From Paenibacillus xylanilyticus (GTDB lineage Bacteria; Bacillota; Bacilli; Paenibacillales; Paenibacillaceae), in the NCBI RefSeq assembly GCF_009664365.1, contig NZ_CP044310.1:1809001-1873000 (forward strand): a DNA stretch of 64,000 nt. Reading direction: 5' to 3'. The notes beneath the pieces were generated by a model. It had not been told where the DNA came from. It saw nothing but the letters and a program-made list of their open reading frames with translations, and ran no database searches. Of this stretch, positions 8,871 through 17,994 are shown piece after piece. The stretch's first letter is position 1; every line of letters starts with the position of its first letter. The position numbers and the translations under genes were made by a program.

Positions 8871-10049
8871 ATGAGAAACTGCGCATTATACAGCTCCCAG
8901 TTTGACCTGGACCAGCTGTTTGAACTGATTCAATCCATCTATCCACAGGATAAGATCATACGCAAGGAAGACAAGACGCATATTCAGGTTATCCGCAAGA
9001 AGTGGCTCAGTAAGAAAACCAAGGGCTTCAACATCATGACAAGTCAGACACATCCTGAAGAATTCGCTTCGATGATGAATGGCATGATGGGGTTCATGAG
9101 TCAGATTGAAGGACGTAACCCGGCAGTACAGGAAAAAGTGCTGATCAAATGCTCGACCCTGAACATGGTCATTGGCATTGAGACCGAAGAGGATATATCG
9201 GAGGAGTTCTTCCAAGAATTGTTGAAGCTTGCTCAAGGGCTCGATGCGGTTATTTTTTGGGGAGGCGGCTCCCTGCTGGACGCACAAGGACAGCTGCTGC
9301 TGGACGTGAATGGGGAATCCGAGGTAGAGGATTACCAAGTGACAGCGCACACGAGTCTTTTGGATGATGTCAGACCACCGTCCGAGTCAGGCACTCGCCG
9401 CAAGGAAAATTCCGAGTCGATTATGGCAGCGCAGGGAATTCCATTCAATGTGCACTTACCCGCAAGGGCTGGAGATGAGCATACAACGATCCGAAGTGTG
9501 GAAGAAGTGGCACAAAGAGCGGTAGCCTTATGTCTCGCAGCACTCAAGGGTGAGTGCCTCGGTGCAGGAGAAAGTCCAGAAGACACAGCAGCACTCGTTC
9601 AGGAAGTCATCGACAAGTACGATGCTGCCTCATTTTTCTCCCCTGCGGAGAAAAGATTTATTCTGCAGTATGGTGCGCAGCAGCAGGAAGTCATCACCTT
9701 TTCGTGGGGATACGAGGCTTACCACGTCATGTTGTGGGCGCTTGGTTACGTCGATGAGCTGGGAGCTCCAGTAGAGCTATGTAACGTTGGACAGGCCGTA
9801 GGTTATTTGCAGCAAAAGGACAGCTTCGAGGACTTCCTCGCGGGTGCATCCCTGCGCAGCAAAAGTGAAATTCTCGATGCGGCCGACCTGATCTATCGCT
9901 ACAACTGGGTATGTGTGAACAGCCGGATTAATGAGCAAACACCTCCCGCGGGATTGAATGGAGGCGTGGCTTACGAACGCCACCGGGCATTGAATTGGCT
10001 GATCTGTTATATGGATCAGGAATGGGATGACGTGCGGACAGATACGTAA
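8871..10049 (+). CDS. DUF4272 domain-containing protein
   Basis: 392 aa. I start at ATG 8871 (MRNCALYSSQF), with AAAGGTGAG 5 nt upstream; a GTG at 8862 lies inside that site. The N-terminal ~150 residues are a mixed alpha/beta region. The second half matches DUF4272: an SIMAAQGIPFN segment, the RAVALCLAALKGE helix, WGYEAYHVMLWALGYVDELG, and the ending ERHRALNWLICYMDQEWDDV. Function is unknown. It lies 72 bp after rtcB and ends before a strong terminator. Confidence 0.85.
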   Translation: MRNCALYSSQFDLDQLFELIQSIYPQDKIIRKEDKTHIQVIRKKWLSKKTKGFNIMTSQTHPEEFASMMNGMMGFMSQIEGRNPAVQEKVLIKCSTLNMVIGIETEEDISEEFFQELLKLAQGLDAVIFWGGGSLLDAQGQLLLDVNGESEVEDYQVTAHTSLLDDVRPPSESGTRRKENSESIMAAQGIPFNVHLPARAGDEHTTIRSVEEVAQRAVALCLAALKGECLGAGESPEDTAALVQEVIDKYDAASFFSPAEKRFILQYGAQQQEVITFSWGYEAYHVMLWALGYVDELGAPVELCNVGQAVGYLQQKDSFEDFLAGASLRSKSEILDAADLIYRYNWVCVNSRINEQTPPAGLNGGVAYERHRALNWLICYMDQEWDDVRTDT

Positions 10050-10090
10050 TAGGTTTAGCGGACTTTGATATGTTAGGCATGACTTTAAGA

Positions 10091-10128
10091 TCCCCCAGCC
10101 AGTAGAAACACTGGCTGGGGGATTTTTT
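10091..10128. terminator. Rho-independent terminator between DUF4272 and LacI genes
   Basis: A 12-bp perfect stem CCCCCAGCCAGT/ACTGGCTGGGGG with a 6-nt loop is followed by ATTTTTTG. The minus strand has no comparable T run, so it mainly ends the + strand transcript. Confidence 0.92.
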
Positions 10129-10142
10129 GTCGTTAGCGTGGT

Positions 10143-11183
10143 TTATCCGCTATGCCGGCCATATTGCTCCCGAATGAGGACATCAGCCATGATCAGCTTT
10201 TTCTCCACATTACTTTCCGGGTTTATAATGCGCCACAACATCTGGTCCACTGCACGTGCACCGATTAATTCCTTGTTCACATTGACCGTGGCAAGCACGG
10301 GAATATTGTCGTACGTGTTATCAAAACCGGTGACAATACATTGTTCAGGTACGCTAATCCCCATGCTCTCCAGTGCTTCAATGGTGTAGAGTGCGAAGAA
10401 GTCATTGGCACATACAAAGACCTCTGGCAAGTTCGCTTCATGGATCACAGAGGTAAATGTTTGCCGGAAATCATCAACCGCAGGACTGCACAATTCAGGT
10501 ATCTGATTCATCTCTATCCCGTTACCCATAAGCACAGAACTGTAAGCAATCCAACGTTCATAAAAGCTGTGGGCGTCACTGGTGTTTCCAACAAATTGAA
10601 AGCTTTTGAAGCCCTTACGAAGGAGATATAGCATAATTTCACGCATGGAAGCAAAGTTATCCGTAAAAATGCTGTCACTGTGGAAGACTGGATCGAGATG
10701 ATCCACCATAACAACAGGTATTCCCAGACGTTTGATTTCTAGCAAAATAGGTGTCGTTATTGAACCGACTGTAATAATGCCCCGAATGGCATCGGGATTC
10801 AGCAGTGTAAATAATTGATCTGTAGAAGGCTCGGTCAGAGTGAGGATGTTAAACCCTTTCTGGTTCAGTCTGGATGATATCCCGTTAAAGATAGGACCCC
10901 AATAGACGGATTCCTGGTTCTGATAACGGACATTGGGAAACAGAATGAGAATCGTTCCGCTCCACCGTATGTTTTGAGGGTCGTGAAGTTCATTGCCGTT
11001 GTTCATATCGCCAGATAACAGGCTGTTATCTTTGAAATATCCAAGTTTGCCAGCGGCCTTGAGGATGATATCACGTGTCTGGTCGCTCACACCGGATTTA
11101 CCCGAGAGCGCACGTGAAACCGCAAATTTTGACAGACCCGTAAAATGTGCAATTTCCTGAATTGTTACCTTCGTCTTCATCAT
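10143..11183 (-). CDS. LacI-family transcriptional regulator
   Basis: 346 aa with the canonical N-terminal LacI helix-turn-helix (TIQEIAHFTGLSKFAVSRAL, SGKSGVSDQTRDIILKAAGK) and a periplasmic-binding-protein-like sensor domain (about residues 70-340; VVMVDHL, FVGNTSD, VTGFDNT). GTAAGGATGG precedes two successive ATGs (11183 and 11180); the second has the better spacing. It is divergent from the carbohydrate locus starting at 11701, which it very probably regulates. The inducer is unknown but is presumably a sugar imported by that locus. Confidence 0.92.
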   Translation of the reverse strand: MMKTKVTIQEIAHFTGLSKFAVSRALSGKSGVSDQTRDIILKAAGKLGYFKDNSLLSGDMNNGNELHDPQNIRWSGTILILFPNVRYQNQESVYWGPIFNGISSRLNQKGFNILTLTEPSTDQLFTLLNPDAIRGIITVGSITTPILLEIKRLGIPVVMVDHLDPVFHSDSIFTDNFASMREIMLYLLRKGFKSFQFVGNTSDAHSFYERWIAYSSVLMGNGIEMNQIPELCSPAVDDFRQTFTSVIHEANLPEVFVCANDFFALYTIEALESMGISVPEQCIVTGFDNTYDNIPVLATVNVNKELIGARAVDQMLWRIINPESNVEKKLIMADVLIREQYGRHSG

Positions 11184-11700
11184 ACCATCCTTACATTCTT
11201 AGTTCTGCCGTATTCTTGACCATGTAGCATGAAACTGATTCCAGTATATCATGATATATTTCCTCTAATCTAATAACGGATACAGAATGAAAAATGTTAG
11301 TGTTTATATCGTTCGAAGTTGGACAAGAAACTGGAATGATGAAGTTTGGTGAGAGAAAAGATCGGAATATGTCACTCGTTATTATCTTTTTGTTATTTTT
11401 ATAAAATAACAAAATTTTAGAGAAATAGAGATAGTGAATCAAAGTTTAGGATGAAAAAAATCTTTCTAGATTGCTTCTCATCAGCGTATTTATGGGTTAT
11501 ATCAGCATAATATCAGATAAAATAGAAAATGTTAACAATAAAATGTTGACGCTTACATTTGGCTATGTTAAATTTTGTTTGTTCAAACCAAACGTTAAAA
11601 TAACAAATGGTGGTGGTGTGCTGATTTTATTAGGTGAGTGAATGCTAGTGATTTGATATGACCATTTCAGGCATACACATTCGGGGAGGTTGTAAAAAAC
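11184..11700. other. AT-rich divergent control region between LacI regulator and sugar locus
   Basis: 517 bp without a credible gene. It holds a perfect 14-bp palindrome TATATCATGATATA (11245-11258), a -35/-10 pair with an overlapping cre-like site (11543-11574), and the repeat GTTTG-tt-CAAAC at 11577-11588, just past the -10. About 110 nt of untranslated leader then precede the first gene. Confidence 0.6.
11543..11574 (+). promoter_or_regulatory. promoter with overlapping LacI/CcpA-type operator
   Basis: TTGACG (11546-11551), a 17-bp spacer, then TAAATT (11569-11574). The -35 is embedded in ATGTTGACGCTTACAT (11543-11558), which fits the catabolite-responsive element pattern WTGNNARCGNWWWCAW with one mismatch. 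Binding here by CcpA or the divergent LacI-family protein would block the promoter (inference). The GTTTG-tt-CAAAC repeat at 11577-11588 may be a second operator. Confidence 0.6.
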
Positions 11701-13083
11701 ATGATTAGAAAATGGAACGTTCTGCCGTTAATGTTACTGGCCGTGATGCTTTTTGTATCCGCTTGCAGTGGAGGTGGGACAGCGCAGAATGGCACGAATC
11801 CAGAGGGGACTCCCAATTCGGGCACCACGACCGAAACCGCCGGAACAGAGACAGAAGGCGAGACAGAAGAGGTGGCAGCGAATGTACCGGATCTCGGTGG
11901 ACGTGTCATCAAGGTTGCTGCCTGGTGGGATCTGACGCCAGCGGGGGAGACAGCATCGGATAAGGCCCGTCTCGATAAGATTGCTGAAGTCGAAAAAAAA
12001 TATAACGTAAAAATCGAGTTTGTTAATGTCCCGTTTGAAGAATATATGAATAAATTCACCACGACTGCGCTGGCTGGCGAGCCATTCGCAGACATCGTCC
12101 AGATGGAATACAAGTCCGCTCTTCCCGCAATCCTCAAAGGGCAGCTGCTGCCGATCTCCGAATTCACCACAGCCGAGAACAACATCAATCAAGAAGCCAA
12201 TTTGATTACCAAATATCCGGCCATCGCCGGTGATTACTACTCATTCGATAATCCAATCAGCATTGGTCTGGGACTTCACTATAACCGTGACCTGTTCAAA
12301 AAAATGTCGCTGCCTGATCCACAGGAGCTCTATAACCAGGGTAAGTGGAATTGGGACAAATTCATGGAACTGGCCAAACAGGCAACGAAAGATACGGATA
12401 ACGACGGCAAAATTGACGTATACGGATTCTCCGGCTGGCCGATTGACGTGCTTCGTCACTTTACCGCTGCCAATGGCGGCACGATCGTAGATGACGAAAA
12501 TGCAAAAGAAGGATTGTCCGATCCCAAAACCATTGAAGCAGCCGAATTCGTTAAACGCCTGTATAACGTGGAGAATGTCGTGAAGGTTAAAACGGGCGAC
12601 AAAACCAACTGGGAGGAAAGCAATACATTCAAGGACGGAGACGTTGCCTTATTCACTGCCGCTGAATGGCAGCTGGGCGATATCACCTTTGCCGCTGGTG
12701 TAGTTCCCATTCCGAACGGACCTCAGGGCAGCAAGGATATAACCTACGCCAATAACGCAGCCTCAGCGAAATTCATTCCCAAAGGTGTAGAGGATCCTAA
12801 GATTGTCTACCAGATTTATGAAGAGACCTATGATATCCCGCAGATTGAAGAGTATCCGGGTCAGGATTACCTCGAGAGCCGTTATACCGACGAGAAGGAC
12901 ATTGCCATGATTCGTGAGCATATTGCCGGTACGGGACGTATCCTGCTCGATGATGCCTACGCAGGGTATCCCATCGGAGATTATGTGAACGACATCATCA
13001 AAAACAATGCGTCCGTTACAGCGACAGCTGAGAAATATAAGGCTCAGGCACAAGCTGCAGTTGATAAACTTGGCAAGCAATAA
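11701..13083 (+). CDS. extracellular solute-binding lipoprotein (family 1) of a sugar ABC importer
   Basis: 460 aa with a lipoprotein signal (MLLAVMLFVSACSGGG; lipidated Cys at about residue 22), then a Thr/Glu/Gly-rich tether (about 23-60) and a family 1 binding fold. Visible elements are VIKVAAWWDLTP, FADIVQMEYKSALPAI, and GLHYNRDLFKKMSLPDPQ. It would capture a saccharide outside the cell and deliver it to the downstream permeases. The start has GGGGAGG 10 nt upstream. It is the first gene of the locus and is followed by a hairpin that may lower readthrough into the next genes. Specificity is unknown; the GH26 enzyme at the end of the locus suggests manno-oligosaccharides. Confidence 0.92.
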   Translation: MIRKWNVLPLMLLAVMLFVSACSGGGTAQNGTNPEGTPNSGTTTETAGTETEGETEEVAANVPDLGGRVIKVAAWWDLTPAGETASDKARLDKIAEVEKKYNVKIEFVNVPFEEYMNKFTTTALAGEPFADIVQMEYKSALPAILKGQLLPISEFTTAENNINQEANLITKYPAIAGDYYSFDNPISIGLGLHYNRDLFKKMSLPDPQELYNQGKWNWDKFMELAKQATKDTDNDGKIDVYGFSGWPIDVLRHFTAANGGTIVDDENAKEGLSDPKTIEAAEFVKRLYNVENVVKVKTGDKTNWEESNTFKDGDVALFTAAEWQLGDITFAAGVVPIPNGPQGSKDITYANNAASAKFIPKGVEDPKIVYQIYEETYDIPQIEEYPGQDYLESRYTDEKDIAMIREHIAGTGRILLDDAYAGYPIGDYVNDIIKNNASVTATAEKYKAQAQAAVDKLGKQ

Positions 13084-13105
13084 CACCAGCAAGTGATTCA
13101 GAGAG

Positions 13106-13147
13106 GGGGTTTCCAGTGCCTGTAATCATGCACGAAACCCCGTTTTT
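13106..13147 (+). terminator. intra-operon hairpin/terminator after first binding-protein gene
   Basis: GGGGTTTC pairs with GAAACCCC, with an inner GTGC/GCAC extension, followed by GTTTTTC. It lies 22 bp after the binding-protein stop and before the next gene of the same locus, so partial termination there would keep binding protein in excess over permeases (inference). Confidence 0.65.
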
Positions 13148-13202
13148 CTGAATTCCAACCAGGGTGTTGCTGGCATCAGCCTTGATGAGGAGGACTCGTA
13201 GA

Positions 13203-16130
13203 ATGGCTGGAATTCTACAACGAAACCGATGGATCCTGCCTACTGTACTCGTAGCGGCTGCAGCCGGCATTTTGCTGTTTTTCGCTTCCGGTACGGATGT
13301 GGAGAGTGCGGATGTCCCGCCTGGCAGTCTGCCAGCTATTGAGGTGGATGCAATCTTGCAGCAGACGAGGCAGAAGAAGGGATACGAACAATATGTAATC
13401 CAAGCAGGTGAAGCATTGCGGCCAAAGGTGGATATCACCATTGAAGTGGGGGACTACATACGAGCTGAGGGTGACGAGGTCCGCAAACTGATCGATTATG
13501 AAGGCAAGGAAGGGGTTTCCTTGTATACAGGCGAGACAGGAGAGGTCGATTGGGTTGTCGATGTGCCGGAAACCGGAATGTACAATCTCTCTGCAGTTTA
13601 TTTTCCCGTAGAAGGCAAAAGTTCCGCGATTGAGCGTGCACTTTATATTGACGGTGAACTTCCATTTGCGGAAGCGGCTTATTTGCAATTTGACCGGGTA
13701 TGGAGCAGTGAGAAAGAACCAATTGAACAGGATAATCAGGGGAATGATCTTCGTCCGAAGCAGGTGGAGAAACCCCGCTGGCTGGAAGAGACGTTCCAGG
13801 ATTCAGATGGATACGAGCAGGCACCATTCAAGTTCTTTCTTGAAAAAGGGGAACACACCCTAACGCTGAAATCTACGCGTGAACCGATGGTCATTCGATC
13901 CTTGCGGCTCTTCAACGAGAAGAATGTCCTTCCTTATGCGGAAACCGTAGGGGCACAGCAGACGGATACTTCCGGACAGCCAAAAGATGTACTCATTCGG
14001 ATTGAAGGAGAAGCGGCCATTGCCAAATCCTCACCAACGTTGTACCCGACCAGCGAAAGATCAAGTTCAGCGGTATTCCCGTATAGTGCTTCCCAGGTGC
14101 GCGTCAATACGATTGGTGGTTACAACTGGCGTTTGCCGGGACAGTGGATTGAGTGGGAGGTCGATGTGCCGGAGAGTGGACTATATCATATCGGCTTAAC
14201 TGCACAGCAGAATTTTGTCAAAGGCATCTATTCCACGCGCAAGCTGACCATCGATGGTGAGGTCCCATTTGCCGAGATGGCAAAAGCACCTTTCCGCTAC
14301 CAAAGCGACTATCGCGTGGATGTGCTGGGCGGGAAGGAACCCTACAAGTTTCAGCTGGAAAAAGGCAAACATGTCATACGGCTGGAGAACAGCCTGGGTG
14401 ACTTCGCACCGTTGATCCGCAATGTAGAGGATAGTCTGTATAACCTGAACTCCATGTATCGGCGAATTCTGATGATCACTGGCACCAAGCCGGATGAATT
14501 CCGGGATTACCGGGTGGAGAAGCAAATTCCGAATCTGCTGGAGGTATTTGCCGGGGAGAGTAAACGACTCAAGGACGTGGCAGCGCAGCTTCGCCTTCTA
14601 TCTGGCCAGTCCAGTGATCAGGAAGCGTTGATCAAGACGATGGCACAGCAGCTGGACGAGATGATTGACAAGCCGGATACCATACCAAGACGGCTGGCAG
14701 CTTACAAAACGAATACAGGTGGGCTCGGAACATGGGTGCAGCAGGCACGGGAGCAGCCGCTTGAAATTGATGCCCTGTATGTCACGTCCATTGACACCAG
14801 TATCCCTCATAAAGGGATGGGAGCGCTGGCGAAGGTCGGCCATGAAGCGAAGACATTCTATCATTCGTTCTTCATTGACTATAACCAAATCGGCAATGTT
14901 GCCACTTCAAAAGACCAGCGTACGGTGACAGTTTGGATCGGCAGTGGACGTGACCAGGCGAATACGATGAAGGCGATGATTGATGAGACCTTTACGCCGG
15001 AGAGCGGCATTAATGTCAATCTGAAGCTGGTGAATATGGGGACGTTATTGCCGGCTACGTTGTCCGGTGAAGGACCGGATGTAGCGATGCAGATCGGCAA
15101 TGACCTGCCGGTAAACTTTGCTATGAGGAACTCGGCAGTGGATCTGACCAAGTTCGCTGACTATACCTCAGTGGAACAGGAGTTCAGAGAAAGTGCGATC
15201 ATCCCCTATGTCTATGATTCGGGAGTGTATGCCCTGCCGGAAACACAGACCTTTAATATGCTCTTTTACCGAAAAGACGTGCTCGCAGAACTGGGGCTTG
15301 AAGTCCCTCAAACGTGGGAAGACGTCGAAAGTCTGCTGGCTATTCTGAGCAAAAACCATATGGAATTCGGCATGCCGGTTGTGACTCAGGCCAATATGCA
15401 GGGTGTCAACATTCCGCCCAACTCGCAATACGCAACGATGCTTCTACAGAATGGAGGATCCTTCTACCGCAACGATGGCAAGGAATCCGATCTGGATTCA
15501 CGTATAGGGATCGAGACATTCAAGCAGTGGACAGAGTTCTATACCGATTACAAGCTGGAGCGGGAATATGACTTTGCCAACCGCTTCAGAACAGGGCAGA
15601 TGCCGATCGGCTTGACGGATTACACGATGTATAACCAGCTATCCGTATTTGCACCGGAGATTCGCGGACTATGGGGCTTCGTTCCTGTCCCGGGTACGGT
15701 ACAGGCGGATGGCACATTGAATCGGGATGTGCCGGGCGGAGGCAGCGCAGTCATGATGCTGGAGAGCGCCAAGGATAAGGAAGCCGCGTGGGAGTTCATG
15801 AAATGGTGGACCAGCACACCGGTACAGGCTGAATTCGGCCGCGAGATGGAAGGACTGATGGGCGCAGCTGCGCGTTATCCAACGGCCAACATCAAGGCGC
15901 TTGATTCATTGCCGTGGCCAGCTGAGGATTATGCCAATCTTAAGGCACAATTCGAAACGGTGAAGGGCATTCCCGAAGTGCCAGGGGGTTATTTTACCGG
16001 GCGCCATCTGTTCAATGCCTTTTACAAGACGGTGGTTGGTCAAGTGGAAGCCAGAGAATCCATTATGGACTATACCCAGTATATTCAGGACGAGATTCGG
16101 ATCAAACGTAATGAATTTGGTCTTCCGTAA
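13203..16130 (+). CDS. membrane-anchored solute-binding protein fused to two beta-sandwich modules
   Basis: 975 aa from ATG 13203, with GAGGAGG 9 nt upstream. One hydrophobic segment near the N-terminus (about residues 8-28) acts as signal or anchor. Two related modules follow (about 80-240 and 265-425); each carries a VDVPE(T/S)G(M/L)Y motif, a PFAE(A/M) motif and an LEKG(E/K)H ending, as in carbohydrate-binding beta-sandwiches. After a helical linker, residues about 570-975 are a family 1 solute-binding domain (VTVWIGSGRDQANTMKAMID; TQTFNMLFYRKDVLAELGL; AAWEFMKWWTSTPVQAEFGR). Ordinary binding proteins are about 420-550 aa, so this is a substantial fusion. It precedes the first permease by 18 bp. 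Confidence 0.85.
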   Translation: MAGILQRNRWILPTVLVAAAAGILLFFASGTDVESADVPPGSLPAIEVDAILQQTRQKKGYEQYVIQAGEALRPKVDITIEVGDYIRAEGDEVRKLIDYEGKEGVSLYTGETGEVDWVVDVPETGMYNLSAVYFPVEGKSSAIERALYIDGELPFAEAAYLQFDRVWSSEKEPIEQDNQGNDLRPKQVEKPRWLEETFQDSDGYEQAPFKFFLEKGEHTLTLKSTREPMVIRSLRLFNEKNVLPYAETVGAQQTDTSGQPKDVLIRIEGEAAIAKSSPTLYPTSERSSSAVFPYSASQVRVNTIGGYNWRLPGQWIEWEVDVPESGLYHIGLTAQQNFVKGIYSTRKLTIDGEVPFAEMAKAPFRYQSDYRVDVLGGKEPYKFQLEKGKHVIRLENSLGDFAPLIRNVEDSLYNLNSMYRRILMITGTKPDEFRDYRVEKQIPNLLEVFAGESKRLKDVAAQLRLLSGQSSDQEALIKTMAQQLDEMIDKPDTIPRRLAAYKTNTGGLGTWVQQAREQPLEIDALYVTSIDTSIPHKGMGALAKVGHEAKTFYHSFFIDYNQIGNVATSKDQRTVTVWIGSGRDQANTMKAMIDETFTPESGINVNLKLVNMGTLLPATLSGEGPDVAMQIGNDLPVNFAMRNSAVDLTKFADYTSVEQEFRESAIIPYVYDSGVYALPETQTFNMLFYRKDVLAELGLEVPQTWEDVESLLAILSKNHMEFGMPVVTQANMQGVNIPPNSQYATMLLQNGGSFYRNDGKESDLDSRIGIETFKQWTEFYTDYKLEREYDFANRFRTGQMPIGLTDYTMYNQLSVFAPEIRGLWGFVPVPGTVQADGTLNRDVPGGGSAVMMLESAKDKEAAWEFMKWWTSTPVQAEFGREMEGLMGAAARYPTANIKALDSLPWPAEDYANLKAQFETVKGIPEVPGGYFTGRHLFNAFYKTVVGQVEARESIMDYTQYIQDEIRIKRNEFGLP

Positions 16131-16148
16131 GCAGAGGGAGGGTTAACA

Positions 16149-17117
16149 GTGTCACAAATATCACTCCGAGACGGTCAACACAGTCCTCCTGAGAAGGCTT
16201 CAAGGATGGGCATGAAATCATGGTGGAGCTGGAAGCTCCAGGAGATGAAAGCCAGCAAGCATTCCTATGTCCTGCTGGCTCCCTACATGATTCTGTTCAC
16301 CATGTTTACCGTGATCCCGGTTGTTATCTCTATCATTCTCAGCTTCACCTATTTCAATATGCTGGAGTTTCCGCGATTTATTGGCTGGCAGAACTACACT
16401 CGGTTGTTTTTGGAGGATGACGTATTCCTGATTGCCATCAAGAATACGCTGCTGTTTGCCATTATTACCGGACCCATCAGTTATATTGCCTGCTTTGTGT
16501 TTGCCTGGATCATTAATGAATTGACGCCCAAATGGAGGGCATTCATGACGTTGATCTTCTACGCGCCATCCATTTCAGGGAATGTCTACTTTATCTGGTT
16601 GATGATCTTCTCGGGCGATCGCTACGGTATTGCCAATGGATTATTGATCCGATGGGGCTTTCTGCTGGAGCCGATTCAGTGGCTGAAGACCGAGGCGTAC
16701 ATCATGCCTATTCTTATCCTTGTGCAGCTGTGGCTGAGCTTGGGTACAGGGTTTCTGGCATTCATCGCCGGATTGCAGACAGTTGACCGGACGTTATATG
16801 AAGCAGGTGCGGTAGACGGCGTCAAAAATCGCTGGCAGGAGCTCTGGTATATTACATTGCCTTCCATGCGGCCGCAGCTAATGTTCGGTGCAGTCATTCA
16901 ACTCACCACCTCGTTTGCCGTGGCAGACGTCTCCATCGCACTCGCTGGGTTTCCAAGCGTGAACTATGCGGCTGAGACGGTGGTCACGCACCTGATCGAC
17001 TTTGGTACAACACGGTTTGAGATGGGTTATGCTTCGGCGATTGCAACCGTACTCTTCATGATTATGGTGGGCACTAACCTGCTGGTACAGAAATTGCTGC
17101 GAAGGGTGGGAGAATAG
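16149..17117 (+). CDS. sugar ABC transporter permease, MalF/LacF type
   Basis: 322 aa from GTG, with GAGGGAGGG 8 nt upstream. Six membrane segments are visible from about residue 38. The permease EAA loop, which contacts the ATPase, reads YEAGAVDGVKNRWQELWYITLPSMRP (about 217-242, split here as YEAGAVDG and ITLPSMRP). It partners with the MalG-type permease 2 bp downstream. No ATPase gene is present in the locus. Confidence 0.93.
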   Translation: MSQISLRDGQHSPPEKASRMGMKSWWSWKLQEMKASKHSYVLLAPYMILFTMFTVIPVVISIILSFTYFNMLEFPRFIGWQNYTRLFLEDDVFLIAIKNTLLFAIITGPISYIACFVFAWIINELTPKWRAFMTLIFYAPSISGNVYFIWLMIFSGDRYGIANGLLIRWGFLLEPIQWLKTEAYIMPILILVQLWLSLGTGFLAFIAGLQTVDRTLYEAGAVDGVKNRWQELWYITLPSMRPQLMFGAVIQLTTSFAVADVSIALAGFPSVNYAAETVVTHLIDFGTTRFEMGYASAIATVLFMIMVGTNLLVQKLLRRVGE

Positions 17118-17119
17118 CT

Positions 17120-17983
17120 ATGGCTGCAATTGCGACAGGCAAAAAGCGGGTGAATCGCTCGTTATCCGGCAGTCTCTCCCTGTTTGCCCTTCTGCTCGTA
17201 TTTGGCGCCTTTATGGTACTGCCGCTGATCTATGCGATCAACAATGCATTCAAACCGCTGGATGAGATTTTTACTTTTCCACCGACGTTGTTTGTCAAAA
17301 ATCCAACGTTCAGCAATTTTACGGATCTGCTGAATCTGCTGAGCGACTCGTGGGTGCCCTTCTCACGATATATATTCAATACCGTTTTTATTACGGGCAT
17401 TGGCATTGTGGGCCATGTACTTTTGGCTTCAGCAGCAGCCTATCCACTTGCCAAGCATAAATTTCCGGGCAAAGTGTTCATGTTCCAGGTCGTTGTGCTA
17501 TCGCTCATGTTCACCCCTGCGGTAACGGCGATTCCCAATTATATGATCATGTCCTGGCTTGGCTGGATCGACACCTATTGGGCCGTTATCATTCCGGCAT
17601 TCGCCTATTCACTTGGCCTGTATCTGATGAAGCAGTTCATGGAGCAGATTCCGGATGCGCTGCTGGAAGCGGCGAAGATTGATGGTGCGAGTGAATACCG
17701 GATCTTCTGGTCGATCGTCATGCCGAATGTGAAGCCGGCCTGGCTGACCTTAATCATACTGCTGTTCCAGATGTTATGGGGCAGTGACGGCAATGGCTAC
17801 ATTTACAGCGAGCAGCTCAAGACACTGCATTACGCAGCAGGCCAGATTATTCAAGGCGGAATATCCCGGGCAGGAGCAGGTGCTGCGGTGGCACTTATTC
17901 TGATGAGTGTGCCGATTACACTGTTTATTTTCTCGCAGAGCCGCATTATTGAGACGATGGCGAGCTCGGGCATGAAGGATTGA
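17120..17983 (+). CDS. sugar ABC transporter permease, MalG type
   Basis: 287 aa with six membrane segments. The EAA loop is LLEAAKIDGASEYRIFWSIV followed by MPNVKPAW. It starts 2 bp after the partner permease stop and is probably translationally coupled to it. Together they form the first of two permease pairs in this locus. Confidence 0.93.
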   Translation: MAAIATGKKRVNRSLSGSLSLFALLLVFGAFMVLPLIYAINNAFKPLDEIFTFPPTLFVKNPTFSNFTDLLNLLSDSWVPFSRYIFNTVFITGIGIVGHVLLASAAAYPLAKHKFPGKVFMFQVVVLSLMFTPAVTAIPNYMIMSWLGWIDTYWAVIIPAFAYSLGLYLMKQFMEQIPDALLEAAKIDGASEYRIFWSIVMPNVKPAWLTLIILLFQMLWGSDGNGYIYSEQLKTLHYAAGQIIQGGISRAGAGAAVALILMSVPITLFIFSQSRIIETMASSGMKD

Positions 17984-17994
17984 GGGGGAGCGAT

